From: Tardiphaga alba
GTDB taxonomy: Bacteria > Pseudomonadota > Alphaproteobacteria > Rhizobiales > Xanthobacteraceae
Assembly: GCF_018279705.1 (NCBI RefSeq)
Contig: NZ_CP036498.1
Coordinates: forward strand, 5,039,001 to 5,103,000
Reading direction: 5' to 3'
DNA length: 64,000 bases
Every line of letters starts with the position of its first letter. Positions within the stretch are counted from its first letter, which is position 1. Of this stretch, positions 53,679-62,624 are shown piece after piece. Both the position numbers and the translations under genes were made by a program. The notes beneath the pieces were generated by a model. That model searched no databases and was not told the origin of the DNA. It saw nothing but the letters and a program-made list of their open reading frames with translations.

Positions 53679-54575
53679 ATGCCGACTCCCACGCCCCCTC
53701 ATGCACGCCTGATCGGTTTCATCTGCCTCGGTGTCACCGCCACCGGTTGGGCTATGAACTGGCCAATCATCAAGATCTTGCTACGCGACTGGCCACCGCT
53801 GTTTGCGCGTGGCGTTGCCGGCACCGCAGCCGGGATTATTCTGGCCGGCATTGCGATCGGCTACGGCGAAAAACTACGCGTCCCGCGGCATGCAATCCCG
53901 CGGCTGCTGTTCGCGTCCTTCACGAATGTTTTCGCATGGATGGGCTTTGCCACTGTCGCACTGAAAATGCTCAGCATCGGCGAAGGCGCACTGCTCGTCT
54001 ACACAATGCCCATTTGGGCTACGCTTTTCGCATGGCCCATTCTCGGTCACCGTCCGGGATTGCGCGACGTCATCGCGCTGGTGCTCGGCATTGCCGGCAT
54101 CGTGGTGCTGATGGGCGAGCACGGCTTTGCTCTGACGCAAGATAAGCTGCTCGGAATCGCTCTCACGATGGGCTCAGCAACCTTATTCGCACTGGGCAGC
54201 GTATTGATGCGATCGCCCTTGCCGGTCGCGCCCATTGCGTTGGCGGCATGGCAAGTCGGGCTTGGCTGTTTCCCTATGGTCATTCTCGGACTGATCTTCG
54301 AGAAACCCGATATCGCCGCCCTCACTCCGACCGGGTGGAGCGCGCTGATCTATATGACCCTCGGCCCGATGGGCATCTGCTACCTCACCTGGTTCGCCAC
54401 TCTCCGCCGTCTACCGCCCTCGACGGCGGCTATGGGGACTTTGGTTGTTCCCATCCTGGGGGTGATTGGCGCGGCGGTCGTGCTCGGGGAACCGCTGGGA
54501 CTGCGCGAGGTAACCGCCATGGCGCTCACCCTTGGCGGGGTGACGCTCGCGCTGCGGAAGTCTTCCGCAACATAG
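53679..54575 (+). CDS. DMT-superfamily (EamA) transporter
   Basis: A 298-residue transporter with ten membrane helices in two EamA repeats (about 10-135 and 150-290). Segments [42 protein letters not shown] and [46 protein letters not shown] are characteristic. Substrate unknown; such proteins often export amino acids or metabolites. ATG 53679 ([13 protein letters not shown]) is preferred over the in-frame start at 53640. Confidence 0.88.
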   Translation: MPTPTPPHARLIGFICLGVTATGWAMNWPIIKILLRDWPPLFARGVAGTAAGIILAGIAIGYGEKLRVPRHAIPRLLFASFTNVFAWMGFATVALKMLSIGEGALLVYTMPIWATLFAWPILGHRPGLRDVIALVLGIAGIVVLMGEHGFALTQDKLLGIALTMGSATLFALGSVLMRSPLPVAPIALAAWQVGLGCFPMVILGLIFEKPDIAALTPTGWSALIYMTLGPMGICYLTWFATLRRLPPSTAAMGTLVVPILGVIGAAVVLGEPLGLREVTAMALTLGGVTLALRKSSAT

Positions 54576-54795
54576 ATGCCGCGAGGCGGTTACCGGGCTA
54601 CCGCGGCGTCAGGCACCCAGGCCGCGTAAAATCCGCGCTTTCGTCGCCTTCGCATCGGGTTTTCTTTTGCATCGGATTTGTTACAAGGCTGTCCCGTCTT
54701 CAAAGACGAGATTGTTCTTGAACGCTCCCTGCCCGGCAGGGGGCGACGCTTGTATTTCCAGCTATCCTCTTGGATTCGCGAAAGAAAATACCGGA

Positions 54796-55284
54796 ATGTC
54801 CGCGCCCGTCGCCATTATTATGGGAAGCCAGTCCGACTGGGAAACCATGCGCCACGCCGTCGATACCCTGACGGCCCTGGGTATCGCCCATGACGCGCGC
54901 ATTGTTTCGGCCCATCGCACCCCCGACCGGCTGGTTTCGTTTGCCAAGGGGGCCAAGGCGGCTGGGTTTCAGGTCATCATCGCCGGTGCCGGCGGCGCTG
55001 CCCACCTGCCGGGCATGGCGGCTGCGCTGACGGAGCTGCCGGTGTTCGGCGTGCCTGTCGAGTCGAAGGCACTCTCCGGCGTCGATTCTCTTTATTCTAT
55101 CGTCCAGATGCCCGGCGGTATTCCTGTCGGCACGCTGGCGATCGGCAAGCCCGGCGCGATCAACGCTGCCTTGCTTGCAGCTTCGGTGCTGGCGCTTCAC
55201 GACCCAGCCCTTGCAACCCGCCTCAAGGCTTGGCGTCAGGCGCAGACCGACGCCGTGGCCGAAAAGCCGGAAAGCATCAAGTAA
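54796..55284 (+). CDS. purE: 5-(carboxyamino)imidazole ribonucleotide mutase
   Basis: Converts N5-CAIR to CAIR in purine synthesis, using the product of PurK. The 162 residues from ATG 54796 match the class I family: [20 protein letters not shown] with the catalytic His, [26 protein letters not shown], and [19 protein letters not shown]. The purK ATG overlaps the stop by one base (TAATG). The leader holds two small hairpins (CGTCT-TCAA-AGACG near 54695, CCCTGC-CCG-GCAGGG near 54727). Confidence 0.96.
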   Translation: MSAPVAIIMGSQSDWETMRHAVDTLTALGIAHDARIVSAHRTPDRLVSFAKGAKAAGFQVIIAGAGGAAHLPGMAAALTELPVFGVPVESKALSGVDSLYSIVQMPGGIPVGTLAIGKPGAINAALLAASVLALHDPALATRLKAWRQAQTDAVAEKPESIK

Positions 55285-56378
55285 TGGCACCAGCAATGAA
55301 GGTGCTGAAGCCCGGCGACACCATCGGGATTCTCGGCGGCGGCCAGCTTGGTCGTATGCTGGCGCTGGCAGCAGCGCGGCTTGGCCTGAAGTGCCAGGTG
55401 TTTTCGCCCGATCCGGATTCGCCGGCGTTCGATGTCGTGCAAAACGCGACTTGCGCCGAATATGCCGATGTCGAGGCGCTCGAACTGTTCGCCAATGATT
55501 GCGACGTCATCACCTACGAATTCGAGAACGTGCCCGCAGCCACGGCGCTCATCCTTGATGCGCGCCGTCCAGTGCTGCCGGCGCAAAGCATCCTGAAGAC
55601 CACGCAGGATCGCCTGGTCGAGAAGGATTTCGTGACCTCGTTGGGCATCGGCACTGCCGGCTATGCCAGCGTCTCCAGTGTTGGAGAGCTCCGCGACGCC
55701 GTCGAGAAACTCGGCCTGCCCGCGGTCATCAAAACCCGACGCTTCGGCTATGATGGCAAGGGCCAGGCAATGATCCGCCCGGGCGATGATCTCGATCAGG
55801 TCTGGGACGATCTCGGCACCAAAGAGGCAATCCTCGAAGCTTTCGTGCCGTTCGAGCGCGAAGTCTCCGTGATTGCGGCGCGCGGTACCGACGGCAGCGT
55901 CGAATGTTTCGACGTCACCGAAAACGAGCATCGCGATCACATCCTGAAATTCTCCTACGCCCCTGCCCGTATTCCCGATGCGCTCGCTGCCAAGGCGCGC
56001 GAGATTGCCGAGAAGATCGGCACGGCGCTCGGCTATGTCGGTACCTTCGCGGTCGAACTGTTCGTCGTGCCGGGCAAGGATGGGGCGTCGCTCGTGGTCA
56101 ACGAGATCGCCCCGCGCGTGCACAATTCCGGCCACTGGACGCTGGACGGCGCCTCGGTCTCGCAATTCGAGCAGCATATCCGCGCCATTGCCGGCTGGCC
56201 GCTCGGCAAGCCCGTGCGCCTCGGCCAGGTCACCATGACCAACCTGATCGGCGACGACATCCTCGATTATCCGAAGTGGCTGACTGTCCCCGGCGCCACG
56301 GTGCATCTCTACGGCAAGGGCTCGCCCCGTCCGGGCCGCAAGATGGGCCATGTGGTCGAGGTCAAACCGGAGGTTTGA
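55284..56378 (+). CDS. purK: 5-(carboxyamino)imidazole ribonucleotide synthase
   Basis: Carboxylates AIR to N5-CAIR using ATP and bicarbonate. The 364 residues carry the N-terminal GILGGGQLGRMLALAA pre-ATP-grasp motif, ATP-grasp segments KTRRFGYDGKGQAMI and EAFVPFEREVSVIAARG, the metal-binding VNEIAPRVHNSGHWT, and FEQHIRAIAGWPLG. Translationally coupled to purE by a one-base overlap. ATG 55284 is chosen on that ground; MKVLKPG five codons later is an alternative. Confidence 0.96.
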   Translation: MAPAMKVLKPGDTIGILGGGQLGRMLALAAARLGLKCQVFSPDPDSPAFDVVQNATCAEYADVEALELFANDCDVITYEFENVPAATALILDARRPVLPAQSILKTTQDRLVEKDFVTSLGIGTAGYASVSSVGELRDAVEKLGLPAVIKTRRFGYDGKGQAMIRPGDDLDQVWDDLGTKEAILEAFVPFEREVSVIAARGTDGSVECFDVTENEHRDHILKFSYAPARIPDALAAKAREIAEKIGTALGYVGTFAVELFVVPGKDGASLVVNEIAPRVHNSGHWTLDGASVSQFEQHIRAIAGWPLGKPVRLGQVTMTNLIGDDILDYPKWLTVPGATVHLYGKGSPRPGRKMGHVVEVKPEV

Positions 56379-56446
56379 GCCTCTCTGGCACCCATTTTGC
56401 CGCCTGAACGGCCCGGGAACCCGAGGCGTCTTGGTGAGAAATCCTC

Positions 56447-56557
56447 GATTTTCCGCGGAAAATCACACAATGAGCTTTTGGGCGTGGTGGACATTCACCA
56501 TTTCATCTGTTAGATGAGCGCCCTTACAGGTTAAGAGCTTGGCCTCTGTCGGCTCTT
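56447..56557 (+). promoter_or_regulatory. Structured RNA leader of rpsU (three-way junction plus hairpins)
   Basis: The gap between purK and rpsU holds three consecutive structures. First is an 18-nt palindrome GATTTTCC-GC-GGAAAATC (56447-56464). Second is a three-way junction: closing stem GGGCG (56480-56484) with CGCCC (56519-56523), arm TGGTG-GACATT-CACCA and arm TCATCT-GTT-AGATGA. Third is a hairpin AAGAGC...GCTCTT (56533-56557) followed by a T-rich tract. A 15-codon frame (MSFWAWWTFTISSVR, 56470-56517) runs through the junction. I do not recognise a named RNA family. Confidence 0.55.
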
Positions 56558-56600
56558 TTCTTACCCGAAATTCTGATCCGTATGATGAAGAGGATGCCGC

Positions 56601-56909
56601 GTGCAGGTTCTCGTTCGCGATAACAATGTTGACCAGGCTCTCAAGGCGCTGAAGAAGAAGATGCAGCGCGAGGGCATTTTCCGCGAGATGAAGCTCCGCG
56701 GTCACTACGAGAAGCCGTCTGAGAAGAAGGCCCGTGAAAAGGCTGAAGCCGTGCGTCGCGCACGCAAGCTCGCCCGCAAGAAGCTGCAGCGCGAAGGCTT
56801 GCTGCCGATGAAGCCGAAGCCGGTGTTCGGCGCCGGCCCCGGCGGCGACCGTGGTGCACGTCCGGGTGCTGGCGGCGCAGGTGCTGGCGCTCCGCGCCCG
56901 GCCCGCTAA
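56601..56909 (+). CDS. rpsU: 30S ribosomal protein S21
   Basis: A small basic ribosomal protein needed at translation initiation. The 102 residues start at GTG 56601, with GAAGAGGA upstream. The S21 core [61 protein letters not shown] is intact. The glycine/alanine-rich C-terminal extension ([20 protein letters not shown]) is longer than the usual 70-residue protein and is common in Rhizobiales. It follows a structured leader and ends before a strong terminator. Confidence 0.95.
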   Translation: MQVLVRDNNVDQALKALKKKMQREGIFREMKLRGHYEKPSEKKAREKAEAVRRARKLARKKLQREGLLPMKPKPVFGAGPGGDRGARPGAGGAGAGAPRPAR

Positions 56910-56930
56910 GCAGACCGATATTTGATTTCG

Positions 56931-56962
56931 ATAACGCGGGCTTCGGCCCGCGTTATTTTTTT
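56931..56962 (+). terminator. Rho-independent terminator of rpsU
   Basis: ATAACGCGGGC-TTCG-GCCCGCGTTAT with a TTCG tetraloop is followed by seven or eight T. Confidence 0.93.
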
Positions 56963-57059
56963 GCAAACGTGTTCTAAAGCGCGCTGCTTTGACCGGGTGC
57001 AATTTCGATTCCGGCAGGGTACCAATATCAGATCAATCGCCGCGTGAGATTTGCCCTGC

Positions 57060-57719
57060 ATGGACTACCCGCTCCGCAAATCACGATCCTGCATTGGCAA
57101 GCGCAGCGCCTTAGCGACCGCCTTGCTGATCACGGGGTTATGCGCCGGCGGATGCTCGTTCAACCTGGGATCTTTGGGACCGGGCGACAAGGAAGAACCG
57201 AAAACGACGGCCGCAGCGGCGCCGGCCACGCGCGGGCTGTCCGCAAAGACCGACCCGCAGGAAGCCAAAGTGCAGGCCGCGCGCGGTGCGAGCTTGGCGC
57301 AGTCCGGCCAAAGTGCAGAAGCGCTCGTCGCCCTCAACACCGCGATCGACCTGGATCCCTACAGCGCGCAGGCATTTTACCAGCGTGGCATGCTGTACCA
57401 GTCCGAAAAGAAGTATGAATTCGCGATTGCCGATTTCACGTCAGCCAATGGCCTGACGCCTCAGCAGGCTGATCCGCTGCTCGGGCGTGCACACTGCTAT
57501 CTCGCACTCGGCAAGAATCAGGAAGCGGCCGCCGATCTCGACGAGGCATCAAGCGTCGCACCTGGCAATGCGCAGGTCTGGATGGCGCGTGGTGCCGCCT
57601 ATGAGAAGCTCGGAAATCGCGAGAAGGCCGCTGACTCCTTCAGCCGCGCCATGCTGCTACGACCGAACGACCAGCCCGCACGCGATGGCGTGACGCGGAA
57701 TGGCGGACGAACGGGATAG
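57060..57719 (+). CDS. TPR-repeat lipoprotein-like protein
   Basis: A 219-residue protein with an N-terminal signal (ALATALLITGLCAGGC) whose CAGGC may be a weak lipobox. At least three TPR units follow (SAEALVALNTAIDLDPYSAQAFYQRGMLYQSEKKYEFAIADFTSANGL and GKNQEAAADLDEASSVAPGNAQVWMARGAAYEKLGNREKAADSFSRAMLLRP). ATG 57060 is preferred to TTG 57051. Such periplasmic TPR proteins are scaffolds; the partner is unknown. Confidence 0.82.
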   Translation: MDYPLRKSRSCIGKRSALATALLITGLCAGGCSFNLGSLGPGDKEEPKTTAAAAPATRGLSAKTDPQEAKVQAARGASLAQSGQSAEALVALNTAIDLDPYSAQAFYQRGMLYQSEKKYEFAIADFTSANGLTPQQADPLLGRAHCYLALGKNQEAAADLDEASSVAPGNAQVWMARGAAYEKLGNREKAADSFSRAMLLRPNDQPARDGVTRNGGRTG

Positions 57720-57733
57720 CGCGACTAAGAAGC

Positions 57734-58560
57734 TTACCGCTCGAACGACCGCGGGATCACTTTGTCGAACATCGACTTCGCACCGCTGAGCACGTCCTCG
57801 ACGACATTGGTACGACCGCCACGTTCCCCGCATCGGCCTGCATTTCACGCATCGGAACCGGCACCTCACCCGGCGGACGCGGGCCACGCGATTGAAGCGC
57901 TGGCACGGCATCTTCAACGCTCGGATTCGACACCACGATCGGCGGCGGCAATTGCTGCATCGGCTGGGCCTGCTGAGCCGGTTGTACTGCAGGCGCCACC
58001 GGCGGCTGGGCGGCCGCTGTGCGCTCGGGCATCCGAGGCTCCGGCGCGCGGGGCGTCTCGACCTTCTCGCCACGGCTCAGGCGTTCGATGGCGGCGCGGG
58101 CGAGATCATTGGCATCGCCGGACGGGGCTGTACCGACGGTGGCAAGCACAGGCGCCGGTGCTTCAGACTTCGCCGGCTCGGCCTTTGCAGATTCAGATTT
58201 GGCAGATTCGGGTTTGGCAGCCGCCTTTTCACGCGCAGGCGCATGGCGGCGCGCTTCGACGGCCTTGTTCGCGTCAGCCTTGTCGGACTTGTCGGTGGCA
58301 GCCTTCTCGACCGGCTTTTCAGTGGCCTTCTTTGTGGTGGTCGGTGCAGGCTCGGGAGCATCCACCGCAGCGGCAGCTGCCTCAGCCGGCTTGGCTACAG
58401 CCTTGTCCGGGGCCGGCACGCTCGCGGCGGCGGGCGCCGGCGGCCGGTCCTCCCGGGTTTTCGGGATAATGTAGACATTGACGATATAGGCGCCGACCAC
58501 CGTCGCCATGATCGACGGCAAAATGTCGATCGTGAATTTCGAAAGATACTTCTTCAACAT
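57734..58560 (-). pseudogene. Pro/Ala-rich membrane-anchored protein, frameshifted near its end
   Basis: One N-terminal membrane segment (LPSIMATVVGAYIVNVYII) is followed by about 200 residues of Pro/Ala/Lys-rich low-complexity linker. As written, the frame ends at 57757 in a cysteine-rich tail that looks out of place. Adding one G to the GGGG run near 57826-57829 gives GERGGRTNVVEDVLSGAKSMFDKVIPRSFER ending at 57734, a far more natural C-terminus. A homopolymer error or true frameshift is likely. No domain is recognised. Confidence 0.7.
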
Positions 58561-58726
58561 GAACCCGGCCTCATTCCCCGGCTGCTACATGCTGGAAATT
58601 TGAGGCTGATTCAGGGATCAATCGCGACGGATCAAAGGCAAGTTCCCGCTCGGGGAGCGGGAATGTTTCGGATCGTCTCCGGACATCCGGTCGGGCCGCC
58701 CGGAGACAATTTCCGGCCCCTTCAGC

Positions 58727-59014
58727 TTACTTCTGCTTGATCTCGACTTCGAGGAAGACGATTTCCTTGTCGGTCTCGTTCAGCACGTCATGCTCGACGC
58801 CGGCTTTGCGGAAGTAGGACTTGCCGGCAACGATATTCGAGATCGAACGGCTGCCGTCCGGCGCGACAATGGTCATGGCGCTGGTGGTCACCGGCACGAT
58901 CACATAGTCCATGCCATGCGTATGGTGGCCCGTGGCCGCGCCCGGCGCGAGACGCCACTCGGTGACGCGAACTTCGGGCGTGTCCTGCTGGACGTCGGAC
59001 TGGGCAGCGAGCAT
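58727..59014 (-). CDS. Cupin-domain protein
   Basis: A 95-residue single cupin. The metal-binding motifs are visible: GAATGHHTHGMDYVIVPV (two His, motif 1) and AGKSYFRKAGVEHDVLNETD (motif 2 His). Such small cupins bind a metal and act in many ways; no substrate can be named. It is followed after 15 bases by the antiporter gene on the same strand. Confidence 0.85.
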   Translation of the reverse strand: MLAAQSDVQQDTPEVRVTEWRLAPGAATGHHTHGMDYVIVPVTTSAMTIVAPDGSRSISNIVAGKSYFRKAGVEHDVLNETDKEIVFLEVEIKQK

Positions 59015-59029
59015 CGGAAGCTTCCTTGA

Positions 59030-60115
59030 TTACGGTGCGAAAACCGTCAGCAGGAATACAGCAAACACCAGCATGTGCACCATGCCGAACAGGATATTCG
59101 TCACGCCCGTGGCGAATGTCAGCATGCTGATGGCGAATGTCATCACCAACAGTGTGGTCTCGCTCGGCGGTAGGCCCAGCACCAATGGCTGACCGAGCAG
59201 CGTCGCAACCAGAGCGACAGCAGGAATAGTGAGGCTGATGGTCGCCAGCGCCGATCCCAATGACAGATTGATGCTCTTCTGCAGCTTGTTGTGGCGGGCC
59301 GCGGAGAAAGCCGCGACGCCTTCAGGCATCAGGACCAGCAGAGCCACAACGATGCCGGTAAAGGCTGCGGGCGCACCGATCGCAGCACCGCCAGCATCCA
59401 CGACGACCGAGAAAGACTTGGCGAGCGCCACCACGCTGACCAATGCAACGATCAGCAGAATGGCGTTCATCTTGATGGAATGGGTCGGCGGTGCCCCGTC
59501 ATCATCCTCGTCGTCGTTGATGAAGTAATCCCGATGCAGCACGGTCTGCGTGTAGAGAAACAGACCGTACAGGATCATCGTGATGACGCTGACAAAGGCC
59601 AGCTGCAGCGCCGAGAACAACGGACCGGGCGTGGTCAGCGTGTAGTTCGGCAAGATCAGCGTCATTGTGGAGAGCACGATCAGCACGCTGAGATAGATCT
59701 TGGCGCCCGAGACCTGAAATTCCTGCTCGCTGTAGCGGAGACCACCAGCGAGGATGCAAAGGCCGACCATGCCGTTGCAGACGATCATGACCACCGCGAA
59801 GACGGTGTCGCGGGCCAGTGTGGGCGCCGATTTTTCACCGATCATGATGGTGGCAATGACGGCGACCTCGATGATGATGACCGACAATGTCAGCAGCAGC
59901 GTGCCATAGGGCTCGCCGATCTTGTGGGCGATCACCTCGGCATGGTGGACGGCGGCGAAGACCGTACCGAACAGGATCGCCAGCAGGACCACCGAAAACA
60001 GGATACCGGACACCGACGGTGTAAAGCCGATCCCCAATGCTGCAGTAACAGCGACAAATGCAACGGCCGATGCCGGAAACAACCATGACGAGCGGGGCAC
60101 GGGGTGTGCAGACAT
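59030..60115 (-). CDS. Calcium/proton antiporter (CaCA family, ChaA-like)
   Basis: A 361-residue membrane protein with about 11 helices. The two alpha-repeats carry acidic residues: GEPYGTLLLTLSVIIIEVAVIATIMIG and MPEGVAAFSAARHNKLQKSINLSLGSALATISLTIPAVALV, as in ChaA/Vcx1 antiporters. A DEDDD acidic loop (NDDEDDDGAPP) may sense cation. ATG 60115 (MSAHPVPRSSW) was chosen because the upstream frame lacks hydrophobic or conserved character. Confidence 0.87.
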   Translation of the reverse strand: MSAHPVPRSSWLFPASAVAFVAVTAALGIGFTPSVSGILFSVVLLAILFGTVFAAVHHAEVIAHKIGEPYGTLLLTLSVIIIEVAVIATIMIGEKSAPTLARDTVFAVVMIVCNGMVGLCILAGGLRYSEQEFQVSGAKIYLSVLIVLSTMTLILPNYTLTTPGPLFSALQLAFVSVITMILYGLFLYTQTVLHRDYFINDDEDDDGAPPTHSIKMNAILLIVALVSVVALAKSFSVVVDAGGAAIGAPAAFTGIVVALLVLMPEGVAAFSAARHNKLQKSINLSLGSALATISLTIPAVALVATLLGQPLVLGLPPSETTLLVMTFAISMLTFATGVTNILFGMVHMLVFAVFLLTVFAP

Positions 60116-60292
60116 CGAGCAATGACCTGAAGGATTCGAGAAACCGGAGGGGCAACATATGACAATGCCCGCCCCGATGTCAGGTTGCAGGGCTGCGTCA
60201 AGCTGACCCCACTCGCCAATCATCCCACGCAATGCGTATAGTCCGGCATCACCGTGTGGTGAGCTCGAAAAAGAACAAAGGGAGCAAACGAG

Positions 60293-60670
60293 ATGTTTTC
60301 GCACGTCATGATCGGCACCAATGACCTGGAAAAGGCAAAGGCGTTCTACGACAAGCTGCTGGGTACGCTGGGCGTCGAGCCCGCCGTGGTTGATCGCCAC
60401 CGCATTTTCTACCGCACCAAGACCGGCACGTTCTCGGTGTCGAAGCCGATCGACGGCAAGCCAGCCACCGCTGCCAATGGCGGTACCATCGGCTTCCTTG
60501 CCAAGTCGCAGGAAGAAGCCGACGCCTGGCACGCAGCCGGCATCGCAGCTGGCGGCACCACCTGCGAAGAACCGCCGGGCATCCGCGAAGGCGGCGTGAA
60601 GATGTATCTCGCTTACCTGCGCGACCCCGATGGCAACAAGATCTGCGCCCTGCACCGCGTGCCGGCGTAA
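60293..60670 (+). CDS. VOC-family (glyoxalase/bleomycin-resistance-like) protein
   Basis: A 125-residue protein with two beta-alpha-beta-beta-beta units. MFSHVMIGTNDLEKAKAFYDKLLGTLG contributes the first His, and LAYLRDPDGNKICALH the terminal residues. Function of this subgroup is unknown; VOC proteins include isomerases, dioxygenases and resistance proteins. A strong terminator follows. Confidence 0.87.
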   Translation: MFSHVMIGTNDLEKAKAFYDKLLGTLGVEPAVVDRHRIFYRTKTGTFSVSKPIDGKPATAANGGTIGFLAKSQEEADAWHAAGIAAGGTTCEEPPGIREGGVKMYLAYLRDPDGNKICALHRVPA

Positions 60671-60690
60671 GGCTCGTACAAGCCTCAAAC

Positions 60691-60721
60691 AAAAATGCCC
60701 GGCGATGAGCCGGGCATTTTT
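60691..60721 (+). terminator. Rho-independent terminator of the VOC gene
   Basis: AAAAATGCCCGGC-GATGA-GCCGGGCATTTTT is a perfect 13-bp stem. Confidence 0.92.
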
Positions 60722-60734
60722 CGTTTCTTCACTC

Positions 60735-60844
60735 GGCCCTCATGGTGAGGAGCGTGCCGCTTGGCACGCGTCTCGAACCATGAGCTGTCGACACTCAGTA
60801 TCCATCCTTCGAGACGCCGCTGCGCGGCTCCTCAGGATGAGGGA
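60735..60844. repeat. Palindromic intergenic repeat (third family)
   Basis: Two inverted arms (CCCTCATGGTGAGGAGCGTGC...GGCACGCGTCTCGAACCATGAG and CCTTCGAGACGCCGC...GCGGCTCCTCAGGATGAGGG) lie between the VOC terminator and pntB. The sequence is unlike the other two repeat families in the window. Confidence 0.7.
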
Positions 60845-60852
60845 CGGATCGA

Positions 60853-62256
60853 TTACATCGCCTTGACGATGTTCTCCGTCACCTTCTTCGCGTCACCCAG
60901 CAGCATCATGGTGTTGTCGCGATAGAACAGCGGGTTGTCGATGCCGGCATAGCCCGAGGCCAGCGAGCGCTTGATGAACATCACGGTGCCGGCCTTCCAG
61001 ACCTGCAGGACCGGCATGCCATAGATCGGCGAGGTCTTGTCCTCTTCCGCCGCCGGATTGGTGACGTCGTTCGCGCCGATGACGAAGGCGATGTCGGCCT
61101 GGGCAAATTCCGAATTGATGTCCTCGAGTTCGAACACCTCATCGTAAGGCACATTCGCTTCGGCGAGCAGCACGTTCATATGGCCCGGCATGCGGCCAGC
61201 GACCGGATGAATGGCGTATTTCACCTCGACGCCTTCCTTCTTCAACGTATCCGCCATTTCGCGCAGCGCGTGCTGGGCCTGCGCCACCGCCATGCCGTAG
61301 CCAGGCACGATGATGACCTTCTGCGCGTTCTTCATGATGAAGGCCGCATCATCCGCCGAGCCGAGCTTGGCAGGCTTCTGCTCGCCCGAACCACCGCCGG
61401 CCGCGGCACTCTCGCCACCGAAGCCGCCGAGGATGACCGAGATGAAGGAGCGGTTCATCGCGTGGCACATGATGTAGGACAGGATCGCACCGGATGAGCC
61501 AACCAGCGCGCCGGTGATGATCAGCGCCGAATTGCCCAGCGTGAAGCCGATGCCGGCGGCGGCCCAGCCGGAATAGGAGTTCAGCATCGAGATCACGACC
61601 GGCATGTCGGCGCCGCCGATCGGGATGATCAGCAGGGCGCCGAGCAGCAGCGCCAGAATGGTGATGACCCAGAAATCAACGGCCGAGCCGGACTTCACCA
61701 GACCATAGATGAAGAACACCAGCGCAAGGCCGAGCACGATATTGATGATGTGGCGTGCCGGCAGGATGATCGGCGCACCGCTCATGCGGCCCGAGAGCTT
61801 TGCGAAGGCGATCACCGAGCCGGTGAAGGTCAGCGCGCCGATGGCAACGCCGAGCGACATTTCGACGAGGCTCGCCGAAACGATCTTGTTCGTCGCCGGA
61901 TCGAGAATGCCGAAGGCTTCGGGCGCGTAGAAGGCGCCAGCGGCGACCAGCACCGCGGCCATGCCGACCAGCGAGTGGAAGGCGGCGACCAGTTCGGGCA
62001 TCGAGGTCATCGGCACGCGCTTGGCGATGACGGCACCGATGCCGCCACCGATGGCGATGCCGAGGATGACCAGGATCCAGCCGAGCGCATCGGCCGGCGG
62101 ATGCGCGGCCAGGGTGGTGCCGACGGCGATGGCCATGCCGACCATACCGAAGAAATTGCCCTGGCGGCTCGAAGCCGGGCTCGACAGGCCGCGCAACGAC
62201 ATGATGAAGAGCACGCCGGCGACCAAGTAAAGCAGTGCAGACAGATTGGCGTTCAT
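60853..62256 (-). CDS. pntB: NAD(P) transhydrogenase, beta subunit
   Basis: The 467-residue subunit binds NADP(H) and has nine membrane helices; with PntA it couples NADPH formation to proton entry. Membrane part: ALGWILVILGIAIGGGIGAVIAKRV to IALMCHAMNRS-like YIMCHAMNRSFISVILGGFGG. The dIII NADP-binding domain carries VIIVPGYGMAVAQAQHALREMADTL, HPVAGRMPGHMNVLLAEA, GANDVTNPAA and MFIKRSLASGYAGIDNPLFY. Third gene of pntA1-pntA2-pntB. Confidence 0.96.
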   Translation of the reverse strand: MNANLSALLYLVAGVLFIMSLRGLSSPASSRQGNFFGMVGMAIAVGTTLAAHPPADALGWILVILGIAIGGGIGAVIAKRVPMTSMPELVAAFHSLVGMAAVLVAAGAFYAPEAFGILDPATNKIVSASLVEMSLGVAIGALTFTGSVIAFAKLSGRMSGAPIILPARHIINIVLGLALVFFIYGLVKSGSAVDFWVITILALLLGALLIIPIGGADMPVVISMLNSYSGWAAAGIGFTLGNSALIITGALVGSSGAILSYIMCHAMNRSFISVILGGFGGESAAAGGGSGEQKPAKLGSADDAAFIMKNAQKVIIVPGYGMAVAQAQHALREMADTLKKEGVEVKYAIHPVAGRMPGHMNVLLAEANVPYDEVFELEDINSEFAQADIAFVIGANDVTNPAAEEDKTSPIYGMPVLQVWKAGTVMFIKRSLASGYAGIDNPLFYRDNTMMLLGDAKKVTENIVKAM

Positions 62257-62298
62257 CTCAGGACCCCATCACTTTCGTCACCTTGAGGTGAGCGCCAA

Positions 62299-62613
62299 TC
62301 ACTTGGACTTCTTCTTGTACATTGCGAGCATGCGCTGGGTGACCAGGAAGCCGCCAAAGATATTCACGCAGGCAAAAATCAGCGCCACGAAGCCGAAACC
62401 GCGGGCGAGCACGCCACCGCTGCCGGCCAGCTTGACACCAACCGCGAGCAGAGCGCCGACCACGATCACCGACGAGATCGCATTGGTCACCGACATCAGC
62501 GGCGTATGCAGCGCGGGGGTCACCGACCACACCACGAAATAGCCGACGAACACCGCGAGCACGAAAATGGAGAGCTGAAAAACGAACGGGGAAACCAGCG
62601 AAGCATGATCCAT
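62299..62613 (-). CDS. NAD(P) transhydrogenase, alpha subunit, membrane part (PntA2)
   Basis: A 104-residue protein with three or four membrane helices, [47 protein letters not shown]. It corresponds to the C-terminal membrane domain of single-chain PntA, kept separate as in Rhodospirillum and many alphaproteobacteria. The flanking pntA1 and pntB genes are on the same strand with short gaps. Confidence 0.94.
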   Translation of the reverse strand: MDHASLVSPFVFQLSIFVLAVFVGYFVVWSVTPALHTPLMSVTNAISSVIVVGALLAVGVKLAGSGGVLARGFGFVALIFACVNIFGGFLVTQRMLAMYKKKSK

Positions 62614-62624
62614 GGCGGCTCTCC

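Noticed and set aside
55236..56351. 371-codon minus-strand frame
   Set aside because: Opposite purK, shadow composition.
60116..60688. N-terminal extension of the Ca2+/H+ antiporter frame
   Set aside because: The extra 190 codons overlap the VOC gene on the other strand and are not membrane-like; ATG 60115 gives the family length.
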